Shown: positions 1 to 11,575, counted from the stretch's first letter. The stretch: 64,000 nt of DNA from Luidia sarsii (GCA_949987565.1 OX465112.1:10680536-10744535), one strand, 5' to 3'. The notes: generated by a model from the sequence alone, not told the origin. A program made the numbers and translations.

Positions 1-96
1 GTGTGTATCATGGATTCGACGTGATGCAAATCCAATTTTTTCGAAACTGTAGGCCTATACATTTTTTTAAACAAAATCTGAACCTCACTTCATGAA

Positions 97-164
97 TTGT
101 CTGATTGGCTGGCTGGCTGGCTGGTTGGCTGGCTGGTTGGCTGGCTGGCTGGCTGGCTGGCTAA

Positions 165-199
<35 letters not shown>

Positions 200-326
200 G
201 CTGGCTGGCTGGCTTGGTGACTGACTGGCTGGCTGGCTGGCTGATTGGCTGGCTTTCTGATTGGCTGGCTTTCTGATTGGCTGGCTGGCTGGCTTGCTGA
301 CTGGCTGGCTGGCTGGCTGATTGGTT
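97..326. repeat. (GGCT)n tetranucleotide microsatellite
   Basis: A run of about 230 bases built from GGCT units with scattered GATT, TTCT and CTGA interruptions. The reverse strand reads as a Ser/Gln/Pro/Ala-rich frame only because of the repeat, so it is not called a gene. Confidence 0.95.
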
Positions 327-364
327 GGAAGTTAAATGAGATTTGAAGGTTTGCATGGTGAGAA

Positions 365-525
365 TATCAGGATAAATAGGTTTGCGGAGACACCATGTAA
401 ATTCTCTTTTGTGAGTAAGTGTGGTTCTGAAAAGAACCGGAGGAACTCAGGATAAATAGGTGTGCGGAGACACCATGTAAATTCTCTTTTGAGTAAGTGT
501 GGTTCTGAAAAGAGCCGGAGTGAAT
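365..525 (+). repeat. Tandem pair of a dispersed repeat (GGTTCTGAAAAGAACC hairpin family)
   Basis: Two copies about 80 bp apart of a segment running from GATAAATAGG through GGAGACACCATGTAAATTCT to GGTTCTGAAAAGAACC. Related copies occur at 17260-17390, 21925-22070 and 43289-43400 in the same orientation and at 1455-1625 inverted, so this is an interspersed family truncated here before its AACTCAACGTTTC part. Confidence 0.7.
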
Positions 526-584
526 CTACAAAAAATCAAAAATGATGTATGGTCGGGTGGTTCTGTGTTATCTTTCCCCTTAAG

Positions 585-3524
585 TCTTTTCTGAGCACGC
601 TGACGTGTACAGCATGGGCTATCCGATTGTCGTCTTCATCTTCTTGACCATCTCCATCGTCTTCGCCCTCATCTCCACCATCTTCGGTCTGGTCAACACG
701 TTGACGGTTCCCATAGAAACCATCCACGGTCCAATCGGCCTCTACCTTTGGAACGCCTTTGGAGGTGAGCTAAAACTTATATCATCTCTTCATGTGCCCC
801 ATTAGAATGCTGGCACCCGCCACTCTTCATGAATATGTAGTGTAGCGGGTACCAGTGTTCTACAACCTGAGCTCATGTGCATGGTAGAACGCTGGCACCC
901 GCCACTCTTCATGAATATGAAGTGTAGCGTGTACCAGTGTTCTACAACCTGAGCTCATGTGCGTGGTAGAACGTTGGCACCCGCCGCTCTTCATGAATAT
1001 GAAGTGTAGCGTGTACCAGTGTTCTACAACCTGAGCTCATGTGCGTGGTAGAACGTTGGCACCCGCCACTCTTCATGAATATGAAGTGTAGCGTGTACCA
1101 GTGTTCTACAACCTGAGCTCATGTGCGTGGTAGAACGCTGGCACCCGCCGCTCTTCATGAATATGAAGTATAACGGGTACCAGTGTTCTACAAACTAAGC
1201 TCATGTGCATGGTAGAACGCTGGCACCCGCCACTCTCTCGGAATATAAAGTGTAGCGGGTACCAGTGTTCTACAAGCTGAGATCATGTGATAGAACGCTG
1301 GCACCCGCCACTCTCTAGGAATATAATGAGTAGCGTCGGTCAGCGTTCTCACCACCTGAGATCATGTGGTAGAACGTAATTGGCACCTGCCACAATTATA
1401 TAGCAGACTAGCTGTCAAGGGGGAAATTAAAAAGTCTTAAAATTGTACCAGGTACATTATCCCAAAACGGAACCATTTCTCCTGACGACGGGCAGCGTAT
1501 ACGTACGTACGCGCCGCCCGAAACGTTGAGTTGAGTTACCGGGTCTTTTCAAAGCCGCACTCCATCTCGAAAGAGATGACTTGCAATTTGTCACCACAAA
1601 CTCTCCAAACGGACTCCGTTCACAGTCATGATATGCCTTTGAGAAAGGTCCGACTAAGATTGGGGACGCCGGGCCCCTTAAAATAATCTCTTCAAGATTG
1701 GTTTTATTGTTTTGCCCTGGAAAAGGAGAAAAAAAAAAGAAACACGGAGGATTCACCACACGGTGCTGACCAAAGATCTTATAGCTTGCAGAAGCGCGCA
1801 AGATGGACTACTCCGAGCAAAAGGTGAAGTACGCACTGGACGCCATTTTAGTAAGCAACTGAATCTGTCGTTTGATTTCAGTGCTCCGAAAATGAAGCGA
1901 TAGAGTCACAAACAATAAACAAAGATACAACTTTGGATGCGTGAACAGAATGCGATAACTTTTGATGTGATGTGACCACGAAATGGAGAGAATGTGTGCG
2001 ACTTTGCTTACTAAAATGGCGTCCAGTGCGTACTTCATCCGGATGCGTGTGATCTCGCAAGAGTAGGTTATCTTGCGCGCTTCGCGCGCTATAGGATCTT
2101 TGGTGCTGACTGCGAACCTATCGCATCTATCAAAATGGGCGACTTGTCCTGATTTGTCTACACTGTCACGTAATTTATATGACCCTCGGTGCCCACGTAT
2201 GGTTGACATTCCTCGATTTACCTTTCCAATTCTGAATCTGAGCCTACTGTGTAGTTCTACAAGCTGTAGGGCATGTCACTTTAATAGAAAGCGCCGCTGC
2301 GTTTGACGGCTCCTCCCGAGACTTCACGACCTCCTTTCCATTCTTCCTGCGAGTTTTGTCTGCGTCGTAACTCAGTTAAGCCGCTCCCAGTTGCAATGGA
2401 AACGGCCGGAGCCCTGTAATCTGGATGCCTTAGGCTGGCGAGAAGACTCGAAGGTTATTATATGATCGGCTTTCTCGAGGTTTTGTTTGCCAATGCCCCG
2501 TGAACGAGTAATGCTTCGTCGCTGAGCAACGAGCATACTGGGAATATTTTGACAAGCAGAACTGGAAGTAGAGCCCCGGAGATTTTTCGATTTCATTTGT
2601 TCAATTTTATTGCGAAAATGTACTAGGGGAAGACTCTATGAAAGGGACTATATTCGTTGTTTTTGTTTCATAAATTCATGGCCAACTCGCTTTAGCGTGC
2701 ATGGGGGTACATTTCAAAAGCTAGCACAACGCTGGCTCGTTTTGCTGAAAAGAAAAACCTGGCGACCTGATTGCTATCTTTCTTGGGCCGAAAATCAAAT
2801 GTAACCATTGTGTATGCATGTACAATGTATAACCAGATTGACATGACCGTGTAGATTATAGTGGCCAAAGCAGCTCTAGCAATTCCTCGGTTATATGAAT
2901 GCCAAAACGCACACGCCGAGAATAATCCATCCTGGCCTTCGTGCTGGAACGAGATGACGATCTTCGGATAAGTCGGAGAGCAGTTTTGAGGCAAAGACCC
3001 CCGTCCCTCACCCCATATGTACAGCAGTGCAGCCTGCCAAGAGTCTCGGGTATCCGAGCCAAATACGATTAGGCCTATACCGCTAATAAGCCGCATCACC
3101 CAAAATGTTCACCTGTCAGCTTTCAGATCCACCGCATGATCAAGTGTGTAGCGAGGGCGGTTCTCTGCGGCTCTCTCAGTCGAGTTATCTTGTCTGTGCC
3201 ATGTTTGTTTCGTTTGTGTCCGGGACAGCCGCGTCCAGTCTACTGGCCGTCCTCCTCTATCTGATCCTGTACCTGACGCAGCTGACGACCAACGTCCTGA
3301 CAGCCGAGGACATGGAGCCGCCCAGCAACTTCGCGACCGCCGCCGTGTCCTTCGGCTTCTGCTTCTGGCTGGCCCTGGTCAGCTTCGGGCTCTCCCTGCT
3401 CAACCTCCTCTTCGTCTTCCTGGCCCACCTGCTCCAGGAGCCCGACCTCCTGAAGAGTCGTAAGAAGGGCAGTGCCGACCTGACAAAGTCCAGCAACAAC
3501 GTGGGACTGGGCCTCATGTACTGA
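585..3524 (+). CDS. Clarin-family four-TM protein, 3' two coding exons (5' exon outside window)
   Basis: Coding exons 585-764 and 3229-3524. Clarins are tetraspan membrane proteins; vertebrate clarin-1 acts in hair-cell and photoreceptor synapses and stereocilia. The first exon follows a pyrimidine-rich acceptor (CCCCTTAAG), encodes one hydrophobic helix (YPIVVFIFLTISIVFALIS) and the family-like VPIETIHGPIGLYLWN, and ends at GGAG|GTGAGC. It is 180 bp, which is the size I recall for the second coding exon of human CLRN1. It ends with one base of a codon; the exon at 3229, after CCGGGACAG, supplies the other two, giving AASSLLAV. The last exon carries two helices with a charged loop and ends in GLGLMY and TGA, like the LMY end of clarin-1. 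The exon for the N-terminus and TM1 is not in the window. The paralogue number (CLRN1, 2 or 3) cannot be assigned. Confidence 0.85.
807..1400. repeat. 82-bp tandem array of palindromic units (about 8 copies) in clarin intron
   Basis: Units start at TGGCACCCGC at 811, 893, 975, 1057, 1139 and 1221, an exact 82-bp period, then two shorter decayed copies follow. Each unit begins TAGAACGCTGGCACCCGC and later carries GCGGGTACCAGTGTTCTA, which is close to its reverse complement, so every unit can fold into a hairpin. The centre (CTTCATGAATATGAAG) is also partly palindromic. Confidence 0.9.
1455..1625 (-). repeat. Dispersed repeat, GAAACGTTGAG family, inverted copy
   Basis: Reads CTGACGACGGGCAG, then a GC-rich hairpin, then CCCGAAACGTTGAGTTGAGTTACCGG, matching in reverse the copies near 17350 and 22020 (AACTCAACGTTTCG to CTGCCCGTCGTCAG). 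The CTGACGA and GAAAC boxes flanking a stem resemble a hammerhead core; see findings. Confidence 0.65.
1769..2104. mobile_element. Foldback (long-TIR) element in clarin intron
   Basis: The left arm (1769-1859) starts ACCAAAGATCTTATAG; the right arm (about 2004-2104) ends CTATAGGATCTTTGGT. The inner 33 bases of both arms, around GTACGCACTGGACGCCATTT, match perfectly as reverse complements, while the outer arms match with gaps. The spacer is about 145 bp. No transposase is present, so it would be a non-autonomous element. Confidence 0.7.
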
Positions 3525-3691
3525 GAGAGAAAGAAAGACAGACAGACAGAGGGAGACAGAGAGAAAGAAGGAAAGATATGAGATACATTGGGTGACAGAG
3601 GAAGAGAGAAAGAGACAGTGAAGGAAATAGGCATAGACGTGGGGCTGGGCCTCATGTACTGAGAGAGAAAGAAAGACAGACAGACAGAGAC

Positions 3692-3722
<31 letters not shown>

Positions 3723-4440
3723 GAGAGAGACAGACAGACATACAGAGAGACAGAGAGACAGAGAGAGGGAGAGAGAGACAGACAGAGAGAAAAAAGAGAG
3801 ACAGACAGAGGGAGACAGAGAGAAAGAAAGAAAGATATGAGATACATTGAGTGGCAGAGGAAGAGAGAAAGAGACAAAGATAGAAAGACGTAGACAGAGA
3901 GATAGAAAGATAGAGATACATTCAGAGATAGAGGGAGACAGAGAGACAGAAAGAAAGAAGAAGAAAGAGATATTGGGAAACAGAGGCAGAGAAAAAGAAA
4001 GATAGAGATACATTGAGAGACAGAGGGAGACAGAGAGACATAGTAGACGAAATAGGCACAACGCGACAGAGATGGGCAGAGAGACATAGAGAAAGAAAGA
4101 GACCTTGAGCGTCAGAGGAAGGCAGAGACATAGAGAAAGAAAGCGATACTTGAGAGGCATAGAAAGACGGAGCGAGACAGACAGAGGGGCCAAAGAGAAG
4201 AGAGACAGACAAAGCGACAAAGGACGGAGTGACAGAAAGACAGAGTAAGAGAAAGAAAGGGATATGGAGAAACAGACGGCGAGTAAGAGACAGAGACAAG
4301 GACAGAGAGACAACACCAGACAGGGAGAGACAGAGAGACAGACAGAGACATACAAAGAGAGAAAGAGAGACAGATCAATAAAGTGAGACAAACGAAGAAA
4401 CAGAGAGAGAGAGAGCTACGGGAGAAGAGAGACGGACGGT
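3525..4440 (+). repeat. GA/GACA-rich microsatellite, 0.9 kb
   Basis: Almost pure purine on the + strand (AGAGA, GACAGA, GAAAGA mixtures), starting at the clarin stop codon. The complementary strand stays open for hundreds of codons as a Ser/Leu-rich artefact. It contains an internal copy of the clarin 3' end at 3638-3690. Confidence 0.95.
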
Positions 4441-5590
4441 AGGTAGGATCCTCCATTAGTTACACGCAATATCGACGAGTTCAATTCGGAAATGCTCCAG
4501 CGCTCAGCGAAAACATTTGCCCCTCCAAAAAAAAAAGTTGTTTTGTAAAATTGGTGCATGGCTGAACACTCGATTCGGGTGGATCAAAAAATGTTGACTT
4601 TGTTAACGTCAATGACGTGTATGCCTCCACAACTCAGGAGCTGGGATTTTCTGCCCAATGATATTACCATATTGAGATACTTCAATGAAGCGAGTTGATG
4701 GTCAAGTCTACAGTCGAACGCACGAATTCTTGCTCTCTTGCTACGCAGTTATATCAAATTCTTGTATTGAGTGATTTATTTTTTTCTAAATTAAAATAAT
4801 TCTGATAAAAATGGTAGGCCAATACTGTATAGCATTTTTGAAATGAACTCTCCCATACGGATAATTCCCGGCATCGGAAGAGCAGGTTATTGTTTGTCAA
4901 TATTTTGTTACATTATGTTAATTTATCATCGAGTTGTATTTGTTTTCCTTCGCGATATTTCCGTAGTCGGCTGCTTGTTTGGGGACTCGTTCAATATTGA
5001 CAGAAGATTACTGTATTCATGAAACGGGATTTGGGGGTGCGGGAATTACAGAACAAGGGTAAGATCAACACGAGATTGCTAGAATGTCGCCGCTTCTAGG
5101 CACGTATTGCGCAGTGAGGAGATATATTGTATAGAACGCGTGACCTGGAAACTTCGCATCGCACCGCGAGACTTGTTTTCTCAGACCCCATGACCGCCGC
5201 ACGGTGGTTTTGGGAATAAGGCTGAAAAAGAGGTGTGTTGGGGTTTTTTTCGGTAAACGTGGACAATAGTGGTGCCCAGAGCCCGGCCAGTTGAAGGACG
5301 GGAACGACCTCGACATCTTGGTACTTTTAACTATAACTAACGCCTAATCTATCACTAATCCATAATGTATCACCAACCGATAATGTAACACAAAATTACT
5401 AAAATTGTAGTGATTTTTTTTACCATTGATGTATCCAATAATTAAGCCACAAGGAAATAGAGGAGAAATCTACACAATAACATTATCTGCTGGGAGGTCA
5501 TACATTATTGGTTAGAGTTTTTGGGAGGGCATTATCCGTTGGGAGGTATAGTACATGATTGGTTTGAAATTTACTACAATAGACTGTGTC
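4441..5590. other. Non-coding stretch with a small inverted/direct repeat cluster
   Basis: No coding exon recognised. At 5479-5516 and 5529-5563 a segment like CATTATCNGNTGGGAGGT is repeated directly, and 5346-5390 (ACTAATCCATAATGTATCAC and CCAACCGATAATG) looks like a diverged inverted copy, so 5340-5565 may be a decayed small foldback element. Confidence 0.4.
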
Positions 5591-5599
5591 AATTTGTGT

Positions 5600-6150
5600 G
5601 CCATTATGCCATGCGTGCATGCATGTCTATTATGCGTGTATGTAGTAACTGCAATTCCGTCTTGTAGTCTGTCACTTTACAATAATTACGTGGCAATTTG
5701 TGTGACATTGTCACATTCTGTGTACAGGGAAGCGTGCCAAATGCCAACATGTATATTATGCGTGTATGTAGTAACTGCAATTCCGTCTTGTAGTCTGTCA
5801 CTTTACAATAATTACGTGGCAATTTGTGTGACATTGTCACATTCTGTGTACAGGGAAGCGTGCCAAATGCCAACATGTATATTATGCGTGTATGTAGTAA
5901 CTGCAATTCCGTCTTGTAGTCTGTCACTTTACAATAATTATGTGTCAATTTGTGTGACATTGTCACATTCTGTGTATAGGGAAGCGTGCCAAAAGCCAAC
6001 ATGTATATCATGCGTGTATGTAGTAACTGCAATTCCGTCTTGTAGTCTGTCACTTTACAATAATTATGTGGCAATTTGTGTGACAATTTGTGTGAAGCGT
6101 GCCAAATGCCAACATGTATATTATGCTTTTACACAAATCCTCCTTCTTGT
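5600..6150. repeat. 126-bp tandem repeat, about 4.3 copies
   Basis: The words TATGCGTGTA or CATGCGTGTA recur at 5631, 5757, 5883 and 6009, an exact 126-bp period. Because 126 is divisible by three, both strands stay open (212 codons on +, 160 on -) as 42-residue repeats. Copies differ at few bases. I see no start context, splice sites or family similarity, so I call it a repeat, not a gene. Confidence 0.9.
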
Positions 6151-6762
6151 AGTCTGTCACTTTGAGGTAGCCCCTTTGTGCGATTTATATTAATTTTTAC
6201 ATCGTTTCGAGAACCTGCACGTTCAGAATGATGCGGCCACCCCTTCCATTATTTTGATAACAAAAATGCCGTCCTCGTTCGAGAGCTAATGGACTCTTCC
6301 TTCACCATTACTCGGTTCACTTTGGGGTGTTGTCGTTAATTTTCATTCAGCGCCATTCTCTGAAAAATCGTGTCGCAAATTCCGGCCGAAAATGGTTGTG
6401 TGCGGTGAACGATGCAATATATCACCGATTCCATTGCTTGTCAGGGACGCCAACACGCTGTCTGCCATAAAAGGATCCTGAGTGTAATAGCATTGAGATA
6501 TTATAGAAAGCACACCATCACTGTATAGGCAGTGAAGATTGCGCACTGTTTTCAGTCTATCGATTCAAATCAACAAACACTCTCTAGCTGTCTAACTGCG
6601 CCCTTGGTTTGCCGAACATGACTTGACAGCACTCCTTGGAAATTCGATAAGTTTTGATTTATGGGACTGCACACTCGCCCACTGTGCAGTATCGCCGGGA
6701 AATCACATTCAGCGCACATATTATGCAACTCGATTGTGGCCAACGACCTATCGACGTTATGT

Positions 6763-7171
6763 CTATTTTCACAAAACACGAAGGTTGAAACAAACCAGTT
6801 TTGTACATTACCGGCACTGCATGCAATCCTCGCAGACGTTCGACTTCTATTCGAAGGATCCATTTGGTTGAGTAATCTTCCCGTGACCAGAAAGTTTGCG
6901 AAAATGTCAATGTCTCCCTCGAGGGACTACTGCATATTGGGCGTTTACTTCACCGGCGGACTACATGTAGGCTTATCTCGTTTTTTAATGTAAATTTTCA
7001 CAAAATACGAAGATTACAACAAACGAGTGATGTACATTACCAGCACTGCGATCCCCCTAGATTCGAAGGAACCATTTGGTTGAGTGATCTTCCCGTGACC
7101 AGAAAGTATGCGAAAAGTCAATGCCTTCCTCGAGGGACTATATTGGGCTGTTTACCTCACCGGCGGACTAA
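6763..7171. repeat. Imperfect tandem duplication of a ~190-bp segment
   Basis: Copy 1 (6763-6964) and copy 2 (6992-7171) share TTTTCACAAAA(C/T)ACGAAG, ACCATTTGGTTGAGT, CTTCCCGTGACCAGAAAGT, CTCGAGGGACTA and CACCGGCGGACTA in the same order. The second copy has lost about 20 bases near the middle. Confidence 0.85.
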
Positions 7172-8437
7172 TTTTCTTTAAATAGATCCGCGAGGGCTGT
7201 GTGAAATGCATTGGGAAGACACCAGCAGGCGGTAAAACACGCAATCTATAGCACCGTATATAGCACCCAAATCCTCCGCCGGGAATGTACATGTATACCA
7301 CCACTCCTTCATGTATCTCACCTTTGATTTCCAATACCGCCAAATAACAAACATTATACCGGTAAATTGTATTTTGTATTGGCTGTGATGGCCGACCATA
7401 GATTGAATTTGCTAACCGCTGGTTGGCCGAAACAGAGGCCGTGACGTAGGAAAAGAAAAGGTCTATTCTTAAGGTCAAACGTGCGAAGAAATTATCATTT
7501 GTCACAGGCACATACAACGCCTAAGTCCAAACGGCCTGCATGCGTGGTCAAACCCCAGGATTTCTGAAAGAGTGTCTTGAGCTCCTTTGCATATATTCAG
7601 CGTAGAGTGTCAGGTTGCATGGTTGGTCGAAATTAAAGCACCCTCGTATCATTGGCGTATAGATTTAGGCTCATTTCCGCAGTCTTGTTTGATACCTGTA
7701 CATTTTACCGCGCACCTATTGTTTATTAACGAATTACAGAATTAAATTAGAGATCACATAGATTGAATATTATGACATTGTATAATCTACACAGTGCATT
7801 GACGTACATTTTACAAGCCTTTTATATTAAACGCTTTAGCTGGAACTTTTATACGTAAACAAAAATAGAGCTGAATATATGACGTAACATTTGAGATTAT
7901 TTCACAAAATGATTTCCCGTTTTACATGTTTTACTGTGATACACATAATGTATAGGCCTACATTAAATAATTTAGGAAAAAGTTTTGCATGTCTGCTCGT
8001 CGCATTGGATTACCCGTAGTGTAATCTAAAGTACGACATACCCGGTAAATAATAAAACAAAAAAACTATATTTGATGAGGAATGCAATACTATTCTCATT
8101 CTCATTATTTTCCTGAGTTAAAAAAAATAAAAAATTATTGGTTGTTGATTACAGTCATGATGTGATGCACGTTTAGAGTCTAGACAGAAACAGACTTGAG
8201 CGGCACAGGGTTGGGTGCAGCTTCATCATTGAAAGGTTACCCACATCTATAAGATGAATGATGGTGAAATGAAATAATGGTCAAAATTAATGTAACCACT
8301 GTCCGCACTAGGACTTTCGTGAAAAAATGTGCGTACACGTGTACGAGTGCGTACACAGTCCTCCTGCGAGCCCCCGAATAGACGGACCAAGAAAAGGCCC
8401 GCACTGAACGTGTACGCGAGCAAGCTCCTAGATCCAT

Positions 8438-9230
8438 CGGTGTTTAGACCTCCGTGTAACCCCTTTAGTTCTTAACGACCCCTTTAGGCCTATGAACCAA
8501 AACAATGGAAACATGGAAGTTATATAGCATTGCCATACTAATTTGTTTACATCGGATGGGAAAGCAGTACGTCGTCCACTAAGAATAAAACATACGTATT
8601 ACTGTTACGCGGAGGAAGCGACCATTATTTGGAGGGTAGTTCCGTTTATTTTCTGTTGCCTTCGATCTTTTAAAACATACACTATTCATTAAAGCGTTAT
8701 CTACTTTTGATTATTGTAATTGAAATGACCGTTTTTTTACTCAACGCAGTCTTTCCACGTGCAGTTGAATCCCGAGTAATATTTATTTTATAACGCTCTC
8801 CCCGACTAATTGTGGAGTCGCTTCGTTGTCAAGGACCGCCATGTTTGGTGACCGCACGTGGACGAACTTCGTGTCAAGCGTATGGACATGGACGTGAGTA
8901 ACACTAATTACACAGGCCTATCTAGACCTTTTCAGTCATTCAATCATAAATGGTTCTCTATAATTATGCTCGTAAACTAAGATAGTTTTCACTCGTGCTA
9001 TTGTCTCCAATTACGAAGTTAGCGCTCACTTTGAATAAGAAGTTGAGATTCATCATCCCCGTTTTAATACGTTAGCGTTAAAGCAGTGGACGTGTATTTA
9101 CGACACCTCATTATCAGCCGTTCCATTTTCCCCTATTTCACATGACCATCATTATTAAGTAACAAATTAGGATTTTGTTCATTATAGGGGTCGTTGAGAA
9201 CTAAAGAAGTTACACGGAGGTCTAAAGTCC
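8438..9230. repeat. Inverted repeat pair, ends of a possible ~790-bp element
   Basis: The left arm TTTAGACCTCCGTGTAAC, then CTTTAGTTCTTAACGACCCC (8440-8490), is matched in reverse complement by 9177-9228 with a few mismatches. The 690-bp interior has no coding capacity I recognise. I could not see a clear target-site duplication. Confidence 0.5.
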
Positions 9231-10094
9231 GCCGGATATAGGCCCGCTTGCTGGGGAGTGGCATGCCCAAGCTATAGGGCCTAAGCGAAGAACGGGGTTG
9301 CATTTCACTCGAAATGGTATTGCGCAAAGCAACATTTGGCACAGTATTTCCGATGGCCGGATTTAGATTTCTATATCGGCGGCCAACGACAAGGCTATAA
9401 TGTTCGGCAAAGCGATCTGCAGCTTGGTAATCGGAGCTCAATTATCACCTTAAAAAACTCTGCATGTGCATTTGATATGTGACGACCTTACACGACGAAT
9501 CCTCTGGACAGAATACGCCCAACAGACTCCCCTCACAATAACACAGTTTTCATTGTTCTCTTCAGCTGTCAAATGTGTGAATAATTTATTCGCCAATAAT
9601 CACGTCAGTGCGATACAAGGTGCCAAATTAACGCGAGTTCTCTTCAGAGTTGACAAAGATTTTACCGAACAGACACTGTTATCATTACCTGAGTGTATCC
9701 TCACGGCAAGGCGTGTGGCGTTTCTTGTGAAGCACAGCCTCCACAGCCCTGCCAGTCGCACGTACCACACTAACCGGATTTACCAATTACCATCATTATA
9801 ATTCTACACATTGTGCAATTTAAATAGCATTAAGTGAAAGCCGGGCGTGCACATTGTTATGACAAGCACCTGTTTGAAACTTTCAATATCGTTGAAGTAC
9901 ACGTTGTGTTCTACACGCACTCACATTATAATTACATGATATAATAATTATACTAAATAGGTTTATGTCTACAGAATTTGTTTTAAAAGTACAATCCATA
10001 CAGTGCCAAATATAGGACAATTCCACATTAGAAATAAAGTCTAACCATGATTAAAAAAAACATAAATGCGCGCATTTTACGTCTTTGCATCTCC

Positions 10095-10255
10095 TTGGTG
10101 TCAACACGCTCTTTAACGTCAACATGCTCCCCTAGCTGCCTGACAATAACTATTGTCGGACAGTGCGGACCAAGTGCGCTCGCTTTGCGGCAAGGGTATG
10201 GTAGGCCTACTACCTGAAGTATTGGAGGACCGTTTACACCGAAGAGCTACACATA
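10095..10255. repeat. Foldback repeat family copy 1 (GGTGTCAACACGCTC)
   Basis: Shares with 11412-11575, in the same order, GTCAACACGCTCTT, GTCAACATGCTCCCCTAGCTGCC, ATTGTCGGAC, GCGGACCAAG(T/C)GCGCTCGCT, CGGCA(A/C)GGGTA and GTATTGGAGGAC. Confidence 0.75.
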
Positions 10256-11411
10256 CGTCTATTTACATAATTATGCATTTCGATTTCTTCGTGTAATTCC
10301 TTCTAGAAACAGCTGAGGGAGATTTGACTGTCGTGATTTCCAAACAGGTCAGGTGAGCCGACGGTTAAATTCTAACAGGACTTTCCTCTGGGGCAGGGCG
10401 GCGATGAAGCGGATTGAAGCCTTTATATTGGGCCACAGACTAGACCACCGGTGAGCTAGTATTGGTCAATCAATCTGGTTTATATAGCATTCGGTAGCGA
10501 AGCAACGGACCGAATCCCCTGCAGGACTGCGTGGACAGTGCCCTGCCTGCAGTGGCCAGACTATACGCGAAAAAAAAAAAAACAATTACGTTTAATACTC
10601 ACCGTGACCACAACATGCATTCAAGTAGTGCAACGATCCGACGACAGAGTCTGAGCGATGTGAGACCACGTGCGCACGCGCACTCGATCTGTGGCGGCCT
10701 CTTTAGCTCTGCCCATGCGCAGCGAAATAGAAATGCTCTTGAGCGCGATCGAAGTTGATGGCGCGCGCCGGTACTGCAACGCAACAGACGGATTAGGAAA
10801 TACCAATGACACCACGTTACGCATACTCATGACGTCACAACTGGCGTGCCTGTAGATTAAAACGTATAACTATACGCGAACACGTTTGGTCACAACTACA
10901 TTACATGATGTTTACTCTGTTAAAACACAAAATGACACCCATAACTTTTAACACAGTAATATTCAACTTACGCGGTGCTGTTCCTTACCAGATAGCTACA
11001 TATTATAAGGATTCGGATATCAAGGGCAAATTGAGGGTCTGTTCGGAGTCACAAATGCCCTCCATCATAGCCTTACAAAAGTAAAAGAGGTCTGAAACGG
11101 ATGACGTGTCAGCTGTGTGTTTAGAGGGGTGAAATTTAACTCTGGTTCTAGATGTATGTAGTTTGCATATTATACTTGTATGAGAAGTGCCACCACGGAT
11201 AGGTATGGCACCTGGACTTAACCTGACCTAGCCCACTGTTAGATATACAAGCACCCGCCTGTTTACCTTGACCACGTGAGTTGAGCCATTTGAGCAGCCT
11301 GGCAGCGGAGAGCTGACACCTTGTAAATAGTTTGTGGACACAGACTGCCTTGATTTGAAGTTCTGTTGCAACAAAAAGTTTTAGGCCTAATCGTACACAG
11401 TCTGTCCTCGG

Positions 11412-11575
11412 TGTCAACACGCTCTTCGGTGTCAACATGCTCCCCTAGCTGCCTAAACATTATTGTCGGACCTTGCGGACCAAGCGCGCTCGCTGTGCGG
11501 CACGGGTACTACCTGACCAAAGTATTGGAGGACTAGGGAGCATGCTGACTCCGAAGAGCATGTTGACACCGCGGA
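11412..11575. repeat. Foldback repeat family copy 2 (GGTGTCAACACGCTC)
   Basis: The more complete copy: it starts GGTGTCAACACGCTCTTCGG and ends CCGAAGAGCATGTTGACACC, so its ends are inverted repeats. The inner CTCCCCTAG is mirrored by CTAGGGAGCATG. It is non-coding. Confidence 0.75.

Noticed and set aside
90..356. Ser/Gln/Ala/Pro-rich frame on the minus strand
   Set aside because: It is a translation of the (GGCT)n microsatellite.
2692..3099. 135-codon minus-strand frame in the clarin intron with one hydrophobic stretch
   Set aside because: No family pattern recognised, no splice partner, and it lies in an intron of an opposite-strand gene.
3240..4456. Very long Leu/Ser-rich minus-strand frames
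   Set aside because: They are the complement of the GA microsatellite and of the clarin last exon.
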